From Lachnoclostridium sp. UBA903 (GTDB lineage: Bacteria; Bacillota; Clostridia; Lachnospirales; Lachnospiraceae), in the NCBI GenBank assembly GCA_002294045.1, contig DBEP01000002.1:1-64000 (forward strand): DNA of 64,000 nucleotides, given 5' to 3'. Positions 17,008 through 26,658 of this stretch are shown here, one piece after another (positions within the stretch are counted from its first letter, which is position 1; each line of letters starts with the position of its first letter). Made by a program: the position numbers and the translations under genes. The notes under the pieces are model-generated. The model was not told the origin of the DNA, did no database searches, and was given only the letters and a program-made list of their open reading frames with translations.

Positions 17008-18729
17008 ATGGATAATGACGGCAAAGGGCTAGAAGACTTGAGTATGCATAAAGAAACAGATATGCAGTCGGATAAGGAAACTGCTTCTAAGAATTTTATA
17101 GAACAGATTATTGAAACGGATATCAGGGAAGGGAATTGTACCGGGGCTATTACGAGGTTCCCGCCGGAGCCAAACGGATATCTGCATATCGGACATGCGA
17201 AATCCATTTTGCTGAATTACGGTTTAGCAAAAAAGTATGGCGGTAAGTTCAACTTAAGGTTTGATGATACCAATCCTACGAAAGAAAAAACGGAGTTTGT
17301 GGAATCTATAATTGAGGATGTCAAGTGGGTCGGCGGTGATTTTGAAGACAGGCTGTTTTTTGCCTCCGATTATTTTGGACAGATGTATGAAGGTGCCGTT
17401 AAACTAATAAAAAAAGGCAAGGCCTATGTGTGCGACCTTACGCCGGATGAGATACGTGAATACCGGGGCACCCTGACGGAACCCGGGAAAAACAGCCCAT
17501 ACAGGGATAGGACAATGGAAGAAAATCTCGCATTATTTGAAGGAATGAAGAACGGCGAATATCCGGACGGTTCCAAAGTACTGCGGGCTAAGATTGATAT
17601 GGCCTCTCCCAATATTAATATGAGGGATCCCATTATTTACCGTATTGCCAGAATGACGCATCACAATACCGGCGATAAATGGTGCATATATCCCATGTAT
17701 GATTTTGCTCATCCGATAGAAGACGCCATTGAAGGCATCACCCATTCCATATGCACCCTGGAATTTGAAGACCACAGACCGTTATATGACTGGGTTGTCA
17801 GGGAATTGGAATATGCCAATCCGCCGAAACAGATTGAATTTGCAAAACTGTATCTGACCAACGTTATAACAGGTAAAAGATATATCAAGAAATTAGTGGA
17901 GGATGGAATTGTAGACGGGTGGGATGACCCCAGGCTGGTTTCCATCAGCGCGCTGCGCCGGAGAGGCTTTACGCCGGAATCCATTAAGACGTTTATGGAT
18001 TTGTGCGGGGTCTCAAAAAGCCAGAGTTCCGTAGATTATTCCATGCTGGAATACTGTATCCGTGAAGACCTGAAATTAAAAAGGCCCAGAGTAATGGCGG
18101 TACTTGACCCGGTTAAATTAATTATAACCAATTACCCGAAAGAACAAATTGAGTATATGGACGTGCCGAATAACCAGGAAAATGAAGCAATGGGAGCCAG
18201 AAAAGTTCCTTTCGGACGTGAATTATATATTGACAGGCAGGACTTCATGATAGAACCGCCCAAAAAATATTTCCGCTTGTATCCGGGAAATGAAGTGCGC
18301 TTAATGCATGCTTATTTTGTAACCTGTACGGACTATGTTACGGATGAAGACGGCAGGGTTACGGAAATACACTGCACCTATGATCCGGAAACAAAAAGCG
18401 GCAGCGGCTTTGCGGGCCGTAAAGTAAAGGGCACTATTCACTGGGTTGCGGCATCTGCCGCAGAAAAAGCCGAAATAAGATTATACGAGAATATTGTAGA
18501 TGAAGAAAAGGGAGTGTATAATGAAGACGGAAGTCTTAATTTAAATCCCAATTCCATTACGGTATTAAAGAATTGTTATTTAGAGCCAAGCGTTAAAGGC
18601 GCAAAGGCTTATGAAAGCTTTCAATTTTTAAGACATGGTTATTTTTGCGTTGATTCTAAGGATTCAAAAGAGGGGCATCTGGTATTCAACAGGATTGTAT
18701 CCCTAAAGAGCTCATACAAACCCGATTAG
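17008..18729 (+). CDS. glnS: Glutaminyl-tRNA synthetase
   Basis: 573 residues. The class I HIGH motif is HIGHA within FPPEPNGYLHIGHAKSI, followed by LRFDDTNPTKE. ISALRRRGFTPESI and DYSMLEYCIREDL are typical GlnRS segments that contact the tRNA acceptor end. At the KMSKS position the sequence reads VITGKRYIKK rather than the VMSKR of E. coli GlnRS, keeping the basic pair but not Met-Ser-Lys. A ~35-residue acidic N-terminal extension precedes the core. The start at 17008 follows AAGGAGG. It charges tRNA-Gln with Gln. Many Firmicutes use GatCAB instead, so a GlnRS gene is informative about lineage. Confidence 0.93.
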   Translation: MDNDGKGLEDLSMHKETDMQSDKETASKNFIEQIIETDIREGNCTGAITRFPPEPNGYLHIGHAKSILLNYGLAKKYGGKFNLRFDDTNPTKEKTEFVESIIEDVKWVGGDFEDRLFFASDYFGQMYEGAVKLIKKGKAYVCDLTPDEIREYRGTLTEPGKNSPYRDRTMEENLALFEGMKNGEYPDGSKVLRAKIDMASPNINMRDPIIYRIARMTHHNTGDKWCIYPMYDFAHPIEDAIEGITHSICTLEFEDHRPLYDWVVRELEYANPPKQIEFAKLYLTNVITGKRYIKKLVEDGIVDGWDDPRLVSISALRRRGFTPESIKTFMDLCGVSKSQSSVDYSMLEYCIREDLKLKRPRVMAVLDPVKLIITNYPKEQIEYMDVPNNQENEAMGARKVPFGRELYIDRQDFMIEPPKKYFRLYPGNEVRLMHAYFVTCTDYVTDEDGRVTEIHCTYDPETKSGSGFAGRKVKGTIHWVAASAAEKAEIRLYENIVDEEKGVYNEDGSLNLNPNSITVLKNCYLEPSVKGAKAYESFQFLRHGYFCVDSKDSKEGHLVFNRIVSLKSSYKPD

Positions 18730-18742
18730 AGGAGGATGAAGA

Positions 18743-19591
18743 ATGTCAAATTTATTTTCAGGGCTGGAAGCCTTTGGACTTGGTAAAATGTCTGATCTGG
18801 AAGTATATGCAACGGATGAAAAAAACAATAAAAAATCCGGCGATGGAACAGAGGAAAAGGCAAAAGTAGCAGAAGCAGATCTGATATTTGACAAAAGCTA
18901 TACCTGTCCTGTCTGCGATAAAGAATTTAAAGCCAAAACCATAAAAACCGGTAAGGTTAAGCTTATTTCCGCCGATACGGATTTAAGGCCAAAATATCAA
19001 TTTGTTGATTCTCTTAAATATGATGCAATTGTATGCCCGCATTGCGGATACTCGGCATTAAACCGGTTTTTTAATTATATGACATCGTCACAGGCAAAAC
19101 TGATTAAGGAACAAATATCCGCCTCCTTTAAAGGAATTAGAACGGAAGGGGAAGTGTTCTCTTACGATGATGCAATTGCAAGGCATAAGCTGGCACTGGT
19201 AAATACCATAGTCAAAAAAAGCAAGTTAAGTGAACGCGCTTATACCTGTCTGAAAACTGCTTGGCTGCTGCGGGGTAAGGCAGAGAATATATCTGCGGAT
19301 AATACCGGCAAGGATAGAAAAGAAGTCGCTGCACAATTGCAGAAAGAAGAACTGGAATTTTTAACTAACGCATATGAAGGTTTTTTAGAGGCCTTCTCCA
19401 AGGAAATGTTCCCTATGTGCGGTATGGACGAAAATACCATGACCTACCTGGTAGCAGATTTAGCCAGGAGAGTGGGGAAGTATGAGGAATCCGGCAGGTG
19501 GATCTCTAAAGTACTCATTTCCAGGGATGCCAATGAAAGAATTAAAGCAAAAGCCAGGGAACTAAAAGAACTTTTAAGCAAAACGAAATAA
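18743..19591 (+). CDS. DUF2225 family zinc-binding protein
   Basis: 282 residues. After a ~45-residue variable N-terminus, a four-Cys cluster (C55-x2-C58 in TCPVCDKEF and C98-x2-C101 in VCPHCGYSAL) marks DUF2225. The remainder is helical and repeat-like, ending in RVGKYEESGRWISKVL and AKARELKELL, which resembles TPR-type packing. Function is unknown in the family. It starts 13 bp after glnS with AGAGGAGG, so the two are probably one transcript. Confidence 0.85.
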   Translation: MSNLFSGLEAFGLGKMSDLEVYATDEKNNKKSGDGTEEKAKVAEADLIFDKSYTCPVCDKEFKAKTIKTGKVKLISADTDLRPKYQFVDSLKYDAIVCPHCGYSALNRFFNYMTSSQAKLIKEQISASFKGIRTEGEVFSYDDAIARHKLALVNTIVKKSKLSERAYTCLKTAWLLRGKAENISADNTGKDRKEVAAQLQKEELEFLTNAYEGFLEAFSKEMFPMCGMDENTMTYLVADLARRVGKYEESGRWISKVLISRDANERIKAKARELKELLSKTK

Positions 19592-19662
19592 AAGTGACAA
19601 GAAATTTATCGGAGCCTGCCTAATTTTTATGGTACTGTAAAGTATTATTTTTGGAATGGCTT

Positions 19663-20388
19663 CTAATGGTCCGTAATGATGCTGTTGGTTTTTACTATGG
19701 ATCTGGGCAGAGCATCCTTTGAATTCTTCCAGGGCTCATTTACATAACGGTAATCAAACTTGTCTATAAACCACTCCAAATCGTTTCTGACACGCTTTAT
19801 GTTATCTAAATACACGGTATTCAATGTCTTTATAAATTCCTCCAGCCTATCAGCCTTAAGCTTTTTTGGTGCTTCCTCATAAAGCAGGCCGTAGTGGGAA
19901 GTGCAAAGGCCTTTTGATTGCCCGAATTTATTGCGGAATTGGTCATCATTCTGATAAAGTGAGAATATGGTATCGATGTAGCGTATAAAAGTATTGTTAA
20001 TTTTATCGCAGATATAGCAGGAATTATTTAAATGGTCTATATAACTTTTGACACCGGAGATTTCTGCTTTCTTTTTAAAGAGGGAAGGGGAAGATAATCT
20101 GCCGTTTGCTTCGGTTATTTTTTCCAAATCACGAATGGTTTTATCCATATGGGTTTTAAGCATAAGAGCCAGTCCCAGGCGGTTTTGGTTTTCATACAGT
20201 TTTTCAATGTGGCGGCCGCAGAATCCGATTTTATCTGTTTCGGCTCTTACATCATCCTCCATATAACTTGGGCCCATTGTAAATTCGATGGCATTGTCTT
20301 CCAGAGTTTTTTTCATCAGACAGATTGGGCATTCACTGTCCGTATTAAATGCATCATTTACCGGTATGGTATATAGCTTTTCTTTCAA
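19663..20388 (-). CDS. DUF6062-like cysteine-rich protein
   Basis: 241 residues, soluble, on the minus strand. Several paired cysteines (C20-x2-C23 in SECPICLMKK, a middle SCYICDKINN, and isolated Cys-His in FCGRHIEKL and LCTSHYGLLY) suggest zinc binding. The pattern fits the DUF6062 family found in Clostridia, of unknown function. It is convergent with the DUF2225 gene (71-bp gap) and appears monocistronic. The family name is from recollection of the N-terminal motif, not a search. Confidence 0.65.
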   Translation of the reverse strand: MKEKLYTIPVNDAFNTDSECPICLMKKTLEDNAIEFTMGPSYMEDDVRAETDKIGFCGRHIEKLYENQNRLGLALMLKTHMDKTIRDLEKITEANGRLSSPSLFKKKAEISGVKSYIDHLNNSCYICDKINNTFIRYIDTIFSLYQNDDQFRNKFGQSKGLCTSHYGLLYEEAPKKLKADRLEEFIKTLNTVYLDNIKRVRNDLEWFIDKFDYRYVNEPWKNSKDALPRSIVKTNSIITDH

Positions 20389-20649
20389 TATTTATCCCTG
20401 CCTTTATTTTTTCATTTATTTTAGCATTATAACATAGGGTTTTCTTCTTAGCAATGGCTGTTACGGATACAGGACAGCAGGCTGGAAACTAATCCGAAGT
20501 TAATTCGAGGAGAGGCAAGGCAGCTTCCGTATACAGTTGCCCGGTTTGGCAGGGAAAGCAGCTCCTTCTGCCGAGAATATTGTACTGATAAGAAAGTGAT
20601 TGTACGGGTATGAAGTGATAAATTATGGGAATGTTTTAAGTAACCTTTG

Positions 20650-20776
20650 TTTTATCTTATAGGAAAGTTAGTCCTATGAGATAAAAATCCGACAGGGGAT
20701 GTATATGACGCGCCAACGGAAGATGTCACTGAAGTGACAGCGCGTCAGCGTCTGGCAGGCCAGACTCTTTCTTATA
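20650..20776 (+). repeat. Dispersed repeat family A, copy 3
   Basis: A 15-bp inverted repeat (arms 20650-20664 and 20672-20686, one G-T mismatch) is followed by CCGACAGGGGATGTATATG, ACGCGCCAACGGAAG, the small hairpin TGTCACT-GA-AGTGACA, GCGCGTCAGCG and the stem GTCTGGC-AG-GCCAGAC with TCTTTCTTA. It carries every module and defines the family order. Confidence 0.85.
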
Positions 20777-20965
20777 TGTAACGGGTGTGGTTTGGCCTGC
20801 CGGATTCCGCGCTGATGTGCTGTCACTTAACGGGATGCTGCTCTGGAAGGTAAAAAAGTGAGAAAAAAAGAGATAAAGAGATTAATAATTAGATAGGATT
20901 AAATATAAGCCTATTTTGCTTGTTTTTTAAACGGAAATAAATTTGCATAATAAAAGTAAATTTAC

Positions 20966-20976
20966 TAATATATAAT
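20966..20976 (+). promoter_or_regulatory. groESL promoter region
   Basis: TATAAT at 20971-20976 or TAATAT at 20966-20971 is the likely -10. The latter is 17 bp from TTGCAT at 20943-20948. The initiation point falls at or inside CIRCE, as in other HrcA-controlled operons. Confidence 0.6.
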
Positions 20977-20983
20977 CTATCAG

Positions 20984-21010
20984 TTAGCACTCAATTGAAG
21001 TGAGTGCTAA
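20984..21010 (+). promoter_or_regulatory. CIRCE operator (HrcA site)
   Basis: TTAGCACTC - 9 nt - GAGTGCTAA matches the CIRCE consensus exactly. HrcA binds it and represses groESL until heat stress. hrcA itself is not in the window. Confidence 0.98.
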
Positions 21011-21095
21011 TAATAGTAAAGGACATACTGATTGAGTTGTCCTTCCACATAAGCCTTTTAATCTTAAAATAATTTATTTATAAGGAGGAAATGAT

Positions 21096-21383
21096 ATGAA
21101 GTTAGTACCATTGGGAGACAAAGTAGTTTTAAAGCAATTGGTTGCTGAAGAAACAACAAAATCCGGAATTGTTTTACCGGGTCAGGCAAAAGAAAAACCG
21201 CAGCAGGCAGAAGTAATTGCAGTCGGACCTGGCGGTGTTGTAGACGGCAAAGAAGTTACCATGCATGTTAAGCCGGGAGATAAGGTGATTTATTCCAAGT
21301 ATGCCGGAACCGAAGTAAAATTAGACGAGGAAGAATTCATTGTTGTGAAACAAAACGATATTGTAGCTGTTGTGGAAGACTAA
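21096..21383 (+). CDS. groES: Co-chaperonin GroES
   Basis: 95 residues, the usual length. MKLVPLGDKVVLKQL, GIVLPGQAKEKPQQAEVIAVG, VKPGDKVIYSKYAGTEVK and EEFIVVKQNDIVAVVE follow the GroES fold; the mobile loop corresponds to about residues 18-34. It caps the GroEL ring during folding. Good SD (AAGGAGG), CIRCE upstream, and groEL 34 bp downstream. Confidence 0.97.
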   Translation: MKLVPLGDKVVLKQLVAEETTKSGIVLPGQAKEKPQQAEVIAVGPGGVVDGKEVTMHVKPGDKVIYSKYAGTEVKLDEEEFIVVKQNDIVAVVED

Positions 21384-21417
21384 GTATTATAAAATATCAT
21401 TATAGGAGGCAATAAAT

Positions 21418-23040
21418 ATGGCAAAGGAAATTAAATACGGTGCAGAAGCCAGAGCAGTGTTGGAATCTGGCGTAAATAAGCTGGCAGATACAGTTAAAGT
21501 TACATTGGGACCGAAAGGAAGAAATGTTGTATTGGATAAATCCTTCGGAACTCCGTTGATTGCCAATGACGGTGTTACCATTGCAAAGGAAATTGAATTG
21601 GAAGATGCGTTTGAAAATATGGGCGCCCAGTTAGTTAAAGAAGTAGCAACAAAAACTAATGATGTTGCAGGTGACGGAACAACTACGGCTACTGTTTTAG
21701 CTCAGGCTATGATTAATGAAGGTATTAAAAACTTAGCAGCAGGTGCTAATCCGATTATTTTAAGAAAAGGCATGCAAAAGGCTACGGATGTTGCGATAGA
21801 AGCTATCAGTAAGATGAGTTCCACTTTAACCGGTAAGGATCAGATAGCAAGAGTGGCGGCTATTTCTGCAGGTGACGATTCTGTAGGTGAAATGGTTGCC
21901 GATGCTATGGAAAAAGTATCCAATGACGGTGTTATTACCATTGAAGAATCCAAAACCATGAAGACAGAACTGGATTTGGTAGAAGGTATGCAGTTTGACA
22001 GAGGATATGTATCCGCATACATGGCAACGGATATGGATAAGATGGAAGCTAACCTGGAAAATCCTTATATTTTAATTACTGACAAAAAAATATCCAATAT
22101 TCAGGAAATCCTTCCTATATTGGAGCAAATTGTTCAAACAGGCGCAAGATTACTAATCATTGCGGAAGATGTGGAAGGTGAAGCTTTAACCACCCTTATA
22201 ATAAATAAATTAAAAGGTACTTTTACTGTAGTAGCCGTAAAAGCACCGGGTTATGGTGACAGAAGAAAAGCAATGCTTCAGGATATTGCCATCTTAACCG
22301 GCGGTACCGTAATTTCCGACGAATTAGGATTAGATTTAAAAGAAATAACCATGGATCAGTTAGGCCGTGCCAAATCCGTTAAGGTTCAGAAAGAGAACAC
22401 AATTATTGTTGACGGCGAAGGCGATAAAAATGAAATCTCAGCAAGAATTTCTCAGATCAAAGCCCAGATTGATGAAACAACATCTGAATTTGACAAAGAA
22501 AAATTACAGGAAAGACTTGCCAAGCTGGCAGGCGGCGTAGCCGTAATCCGTGTTGGTGCTGCTACGGAAACTGAAATGAAGGAAAAGAAACTTCGTATGG
22601 AAGATGCACTTGCAGCAACCAGAGCAGCAGTGGAAGAAGGTATTGTTGCAGGCGGCGGTTCCGCTTACATCCATGCCACGAAGGAAGTTGCCAAATTAGC
22701 GGCTGAATTGGAAGGCGATGAGAAGACAGGTGCCAACATTATATTAAAAGCGCTTGAATCTCCTTTATTCTGTATCGTTGCCAATGCAGGTCTGGAAGGC
22801 GCTGTTATAATCAGCAAAGTAAGAGAAGAGAAACCTGGTATCGGCTTTGACGCCTTAAAAGAAGAATATGTGGATATGGTGTCCGCAGGTATTCTTGACC
22901 CGGCTAAAGTTACAAGAAGTGCACTTCAGAATGCTACCAGTGTTGCTTCTACATTCTTAACAACAGAATCCGTTGTTGCAAACATAAAATCCAATGAACC
23001 TGCCATGCCGGCCGGAGCAGGCGGAATGGGTATGATGTAA
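21418..23040 (+). CDS. groEL: Chaperonin GroEL
   Basis: 540 residues, full length. VTLGPKGRNVVLDKSFG and TNDVAGDGTTTATVLAQ (with the ATP-hydrolysing Asp) are nucleotide-site motifs. Apical-domain segments (FDRGYVSAYM, LLIIAEDVEGEALTTL, VVAVKAPGYGDRRK) and the Gly/Met-rich C-terminal tail (GAGGMGMM) are all present. ATP-driven folding chamber of the cytoplasm, co-transcribed with groES from the CIRCE promoter and ended by the stem at 23114. Confidence 0.98.
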   Translation: MAKEIKYGAEARAVLESGVNKLADTVKVTLGPKGRNVVLDKSFGTPLIANDGVTIAKEIELEDAFENMGAQLVKEVATKTNDVAGDGTTTATVLAQAMINEGIKNLAAGANPIILRKGMQKATDVAIEAISKMSSTLTGKDQIARVAAISAGDDSVGEMVADAMEKVSNDGVITIEESKTMKTELDLVEGMQFDRGYVSAYMATDMDKMEANLENPYILITDKKISNIQEILPILEQIVQTGARLLIIAEDVEGEALTTLIINKLKGTFTVVAVKAPGYGDRRKAMLQDIAILTGGTVISDELGLDLKEITMDQLGRAKSVKVQKENTIIVDGEGDKNEISARISQIKAQIDETTSEFDKEKLQERLAKLAGGVAVIRVGAATETEMKEKKLRMEDALAATRAAVEEGIVAGGGSAYIHATKEVAKLAAELEGDEKTGANIILKALESPLFCIVANAGLEGAVIISKVREEKPGIGFDALKEEYVDMVSAGILDPAKVTRSALQNATSVASTFLTTESVVANIKSNEPAMPAGAGGMGMM

Positions 23041-23113
23041 TCCCTTTCTCAAATAATTGAAATAAATAAGCAACTCAAACATGCATTAAATTTTATTTAT
23101 AAAATGCAGTAAA

Positions 23114-23177
23114 AATAATAAAAGAAGCTCCTGAGATTATTCTACTACGAAATAATTTCGGAGCTTCTTTTATTATT
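23114..23177 (+). terminator. groESL terminator
   Basis: A perfect 18-bp inverted repeat (23114-23131 and 23160-23177) ends in CTTCTTTTATTATTTTAT. Both flanks are AT-rich. Confidence 0.9.
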
Positions 23178-23377
23178 TTATCTCACAGGAAAGCTTGTTA
23201 TAGTACATAGATGGTTAATTTAGAAAAATATTATAAATATTTTAAGTTATAGGCTTTTACTTTATACAAAATTCTAGTATAATATTTAATAGACAGACAC
23301 GCCTAAATATAGGCCGGAAAGGTTTTTTGTTATTAAAAGGTCCTTAATTTTGTAAGAAATATCAGGAGGTAAAATTA
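23178..23377. other. Intergenic region after the groESL terminator
   Basis: The gap between groEL and the next gene (337 bp in all, including the terminator) is AT-rich. Apart from the terminator and the AGGAGG site at about 23363 I see nothing that can be named. Confidence 0.5.
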
Positions 23378-23875
23378 ATGAATGAATTATATGCTGAGGC
23401 AGGGGTAAAAAGAAAGGAGACTGCGGGAACATATGCCATACGTTTCCTATTGATATTCGTAGCGTTTGTAGCCTTTTTGTTGACTTTCCAAAATTCAATA
23501 CTGTTATTTGTGTCGGCAATATTAATTGTGGCCATCATTTATTTTTTCCCAAGGCTCAGCGTGGAATACGAATATGTTTTTTGTGACGGCCAGTTGGATT
23601 TTGATAAAATAATGGGGAATGCAAAGCGTAAAACAGCTTTAAAAATCGATTTTGAACAAGTGGAGATTATGGCACCGAAAGGTTCCCATGCACTGGATAG
23701 TTACAACCATGTAAAGACCGTAGTCAAGGATTTCACATCCAGGGATAAGAACGCAAAACCTTATGTCATTATATTGCGGGAAGGCGACACAGCAACAAAA
23801 ATACTTTTTGAGCCCAATGAAAAAATGATAAACTGTATTAAATTAAAGAGTCCCAGGAAAGTTTCCCAGTATTAA
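23378..23875 (+). CDS. Small membrane protein, DUF6106-like
   Basis: 165 residues. Two closely spaced membrane helices (about residues 22-38 and 43-57: FLLIFVAFVAFLL and ILLFVSAILIVAIIYFF) are followed by a soluble region with alternating strands. The arrangement matches the short DUF6106-type proteins of Lachnospiraceae, with no known function. It has its own SD (CAGGAGG) and is flanked by gaps of over 250 bp, so it is probably monocistronic. The family assignment is from memory of the motif layout. Confidence 0.65.
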   Translation: MNELYAEAGVKRKETAGTYAIRFLLIFVAFVAFLLTFQNSILLFVSAILIVAIIYFFPRLSVEYEYVFCDGQLDFDKIMGNAKRKTALKIDFEQVEIMAPKGSHALDSYNHVKTVVKDFTSRDKNAKPYVIILREGDTATKILFEPNEKMINCIKLKSPRKVSQY

Positions 23876-24038
23876 AGAGTGGTATAAATACAAGGAAGAA
23901 AAGCAGATTAGGAACGATAAACGGGAAAATGATAAAAAAAGAACTTATGATTAATAACCAAAAAGACAAATGTATGTCATACACGGAGCGGCAGCCGGAA
24001 GTGTATTTAAAGTAAGGACAGGAATTATAGTTTAGTTA

Positions 24039-24067
24039 TTGACAAGCTTTCTTTAATTGGGTATACT
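24039..24067 (+). promoter_or_regulatory. guaB promoter
   Basis: TTGACA at 24039-24044, a 17-bp spacer and TATACT at 24062-24067, a strong sigma-A-type promoter about 80 bp before the guaB start. Confidence 0.75.
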
Positions 24068-24146
24068 TTTAAAAATTAACAAAAATCTATAATAAAACTT
24101 AAAACCCCAAAACGTGCAAAATTTAAAGAAAGTGAGGATAATTAGA

Positions 24147-25601
24147 ATGGGAACTATAATCGGTGAAGGAATTACCTTTGACGACGTCTTACTGGTACCG
24201 GCCTATTCGGAAGTGATACCGAACGAGGTTGATGTATCTACCTATTTAACGAAAACAATCAAGTTAAATATTCCAATGATGAGTGCAGGAATGGATACGG
24301 TTACCGAACACAGAATGGCAATAGCAATGGCCAGACAGGGCGGGATCGGTGTTATTCATAAGAATATGTCCGTAATAAAGCAGGCGGACGAGGTGGATAA
24401 AGTAAAACGTTCGGAGAATGGAGTAATTACAGATCCGTTTTATTTATCGGCGGAACATACATTACATGATGCCAATGAATTAATGGCAAAATACAGAATC
24501 TCAGGAGTTCCTATCACAGAAGGCAAAAAACTGGTGGGAATCATTACAAACCGTGATTTAAAGTTTGAAACGGATTTTTCCAAAAAAATTAAAAATTGTA
24601 TGACTTCAGAAGGTTTAATTACGGCCCAGGAAGGTATAACTTTAGAGGAAGCAAAAAAAATTCTGGCTACCGCCAGGAAAGAAAAATTACCCATCGTTGA
24701 TAAAGAAGGTAATTTAAAGGGCCTTATTACCATAAAAGATATTGAAAAACAGATTAAGTATCCCATATCCGCAAAGGATTCCCAAGGCCGTCTAAGATGT
24801 GCTGCGGCCGTTGGTGTTACTTCCAATATACTGGAACGCGTGGAAGCGTTGGTAAATGCCAAAGTTGATGCTATTGTGGTGGATACTGCCCACGGGCACT
24901 CTGCCAATGTTATAAAAGTTGTACGAATGGTACATGAAACATACCCGGAACTTCAGATTATAGCGGGAAATGTTGCAACCGGCGAGGCTACGGAAGCGTT
25001 AATTAAAGCCGGCGTAAGTGCGGTTAAGGTTGGCATCGGGCCCGGTTCTATTTGTACCACAAGAGTCGTAGCAGGAATTGGTGTTCCCCAGATTACGGCT
25101 ATCATGAATTCTTACGGTGTGGCTAAAAAGTATGGTATTCCAATTATTGCAGATGGGGGTATTAAATATTCCGGTGACATGACCAAGGCTATTGCAGCCG
25201 GTGCCAGTGTTTGTATGATGGGAAGCATATTTGCAGGCTGTGATGAAAGCCCCGGAGAATATGAATTATTCCAGGGAAGAAAATACAAGGTATACCGGGG
25301 AATGGGTTCCATATCGGCTATGGAAAACGGAAGCAAGGACAGATATTTTCAGGACAATGCCAAAAAATTAGTTCCGGAAGGTGTAGAAGGGCGTGTAGCC
25401 TATAAAGGTACGGTAGAGGATACCGTATTCCAGTTAATGGGCGGGCTCCGGTCCGGAATGGGTTATTGCGGAACTTCTACCATCGAGTCGCTGAAAGAAA
25501 ACGGTAAATTTATAAAGATTTCCGCAGCTTCCTTAAAAGAAAGCCATCCCCACGACATCCATATCACCAAGGAAGCGCCGAATTATAGTTTAGACGAATA
25601 A
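24147..25601 (+). CDS. guaB: IMP dehydrogenase
   Basis: 484 residues from the ATG at 24147, after AGTGAGG; a longer in-frame start at 24114 has no site. The N-terminus MGTIIGEGITFDDVLLVPAYSEV is typical. Two CBS domains (about 95-205) are inserted in the barrel. The catalytic loop Cys is in GIGPGSICTTR, the IMP/NAD site segments IIADGGIKYSGD and GCDESPGEYE and the flap (YRGMGSISAM) are present. It makes XMP in guanine nucleotide synthesis. A strong promoter and terminator flank it, so it is monocistronic. Confidence 0.97.
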   Translation: MGTIIGEGITFDDVLLVPAYSEVIPNEVDVSTYLTKTIKLNIPMMSAGMDTVTEHRMAIAMARQGGIGVIHKNMSVIKQADEVDKVKRSENGVITDPFYLSAEHTLHDANELMAKYRISGVPITEGKKLVGIITNRDLKFETDFSKKIKNCMTSEGLITAQEGITLEEAKKILATARKEKLPIVDKEGNLKGLITIKDIEKQIKYPISAKDSQGRLRCAAAVGVTSNILERVEALVNAKVDAIVVDTAHGHSANVIKVVRMVHETYPELQIIAGNVATGEATEALIKAGVSAVKVGIGPGSICTTRVVAGIGVPQITAIMNSYGVAKKYGIPIIADGGIKYSGDMTKAIAAGASVCMMGSIFAGCDESPGEYELFQGRKYKVYRGMGSISAMENGSKDRYFQDNAKKLVPEGVEGRVAYKGTVEDTVFQLMGGLRSGMGYCGTSTIESLKENGKFIKISAASLKESHPHDIHITKEAPNYSLDE

Positions 25602-25618
25602 ATAAACCGATAAATACC

Positions 25619-25668
25619 AAAAAGAGTTTTTTATGATGGGCTGCCGCCTATCATAAAAACTCTTTTTC
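25619..25668 (+). terminator. guaB terminator
   Basis: The arms AAAAAGAGTTTTTTATGAT and ATCATAAAAACTCTTTTT surround a short GC loop and end in a T-run. Confidence 0.9.
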
Positions 25669-25751
25669 TTAAATTGATTTTCTTAAATTGAGCAGTTGTA
25701 TATGGAATACTTGGAGCTGCAATAACGGCAATAGGAAACAAAAAGCTTAGA

Positions 25752-26453
25752 TTAATTTTCTATTGCATTTTCATCGATATAGGACATGACGTCATTTTTA
25801 AAAATTTCCCAGGCGTCCTCATGCTCTACATAATAAAGGGGGCACAGCTTGCCTGACACATCATAATGTCTTATGATATCATCCTTATCCAGATTATACT
25901 CGCAGCATAACCAGGCTACCAGGGCTGTCAGTGCCCGGTATGTCTCATCGCTAAACTTCCCTGTTGCATCTGGGTGGCAGCATTCTATGGAAATTGTATC
26001 ATTGTTGCGGTCGTTGGAGGCGAAAGACACTTCATCCAATGGCATGCACTGAATTATTTCTCCTTCCAGTCCGATTACAAAATGGCTGCTTGCGGATGTC
26101 GTCTTACTGATTCGCAGGTTCTCAAAATAATTCCTGTTTGACTCTGCACCGGTACCGGGATTGGCAGTATAATGGATAACGATACTGTTTACTTCCGTTA
26201 ATGGAGTCTGAGGTCTGGAATATTCATTAGGCGTTAAAAACATTTCGGTTATGTTGGGTTCGGCAATGATTTTGGCGGGTTGAAAGAAGCCAAACACCGT
26301 ATTTTCGTTAATATCCACATTTCTTAAAACGGTACTAAGCATTACTATGATTGTAAATACTACAAACATGGTCAGTGTAGTAAGTGTGATAATCATAATA
26401 TTTTTCTTGCGGCGTTTTCTGCGGGCCCACTGTCGTTTGGTAAGCAAGGTCAT
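25752..26453 (-). CDS. Membrane-anchored N-acetylmuramoyl-L-alanine amidase
   Basis: 233 residues, minus strand. A basic N-terminus (KRQWARRKRRKK) and one membrane helix (about 19-41) place the catalytic domain outside. The domain is Amidase_2 (PGRP-like): His94 in VIHYTANPG, His196 and Cys204 in IIRHYDVSGKLCP are the expected zinc ligands, and GLEGEIIQCMP fits the second strand. It cuts the bond between muramic acid and the stem peptide. The gene is convergent with guaB and probably acts in wall turnover or spore-related remodelling. Confidence 0.88.
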   Translation of the reverse strand: MTLLTKRQWARRKRRKKNIMIITLTTLTMFVVFTIIVMLSTVLRNVDINENTVFGFFQPAKIIAEPNITEMFLTPNEYSRPQTPLTEVNSIVIHYTANPGTGAESNRNYFENLRISKTTSASSHFVIGLEGEIIQCMPLDEVSFASNDRNNDTISIECCHPDATGKFSDETYRALTALVAWLCCEYNLDKDDIIRHYDVSGKLCPLYYVEHEDAWEIFKNDVMSYIDENAIEN

Positions 26454-26658
26454 GGTACTCCTGCCTTTCTATCTGAAAATATGAAATGGTACATAATACC
26501 ACCATATATTTTTTCATATGTACGGTCTGTTCGCAAGACATAAAAATTTAAGCTTCCTTGCATTTACCTTAATTTTTAATGAAGTTATTTTAAGGATTTT
26601 ATTGTTTATAAAACATGCGTATTATTTTACTATTTTATTAAATTGAAACCAGTTCAAT

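Larger units (their letters stand above)
20389..21095. other. Intergenic region before groES
   Basis: About 700 bp without a gene. It holds repeat A copy 3 (20650-20776) and the groES promoter with CIRCE (20966-21010). The 20440-20640 part shows no recognisable feature. The groES leader runs from about 20980 to 21095. Confidence 0.6.
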
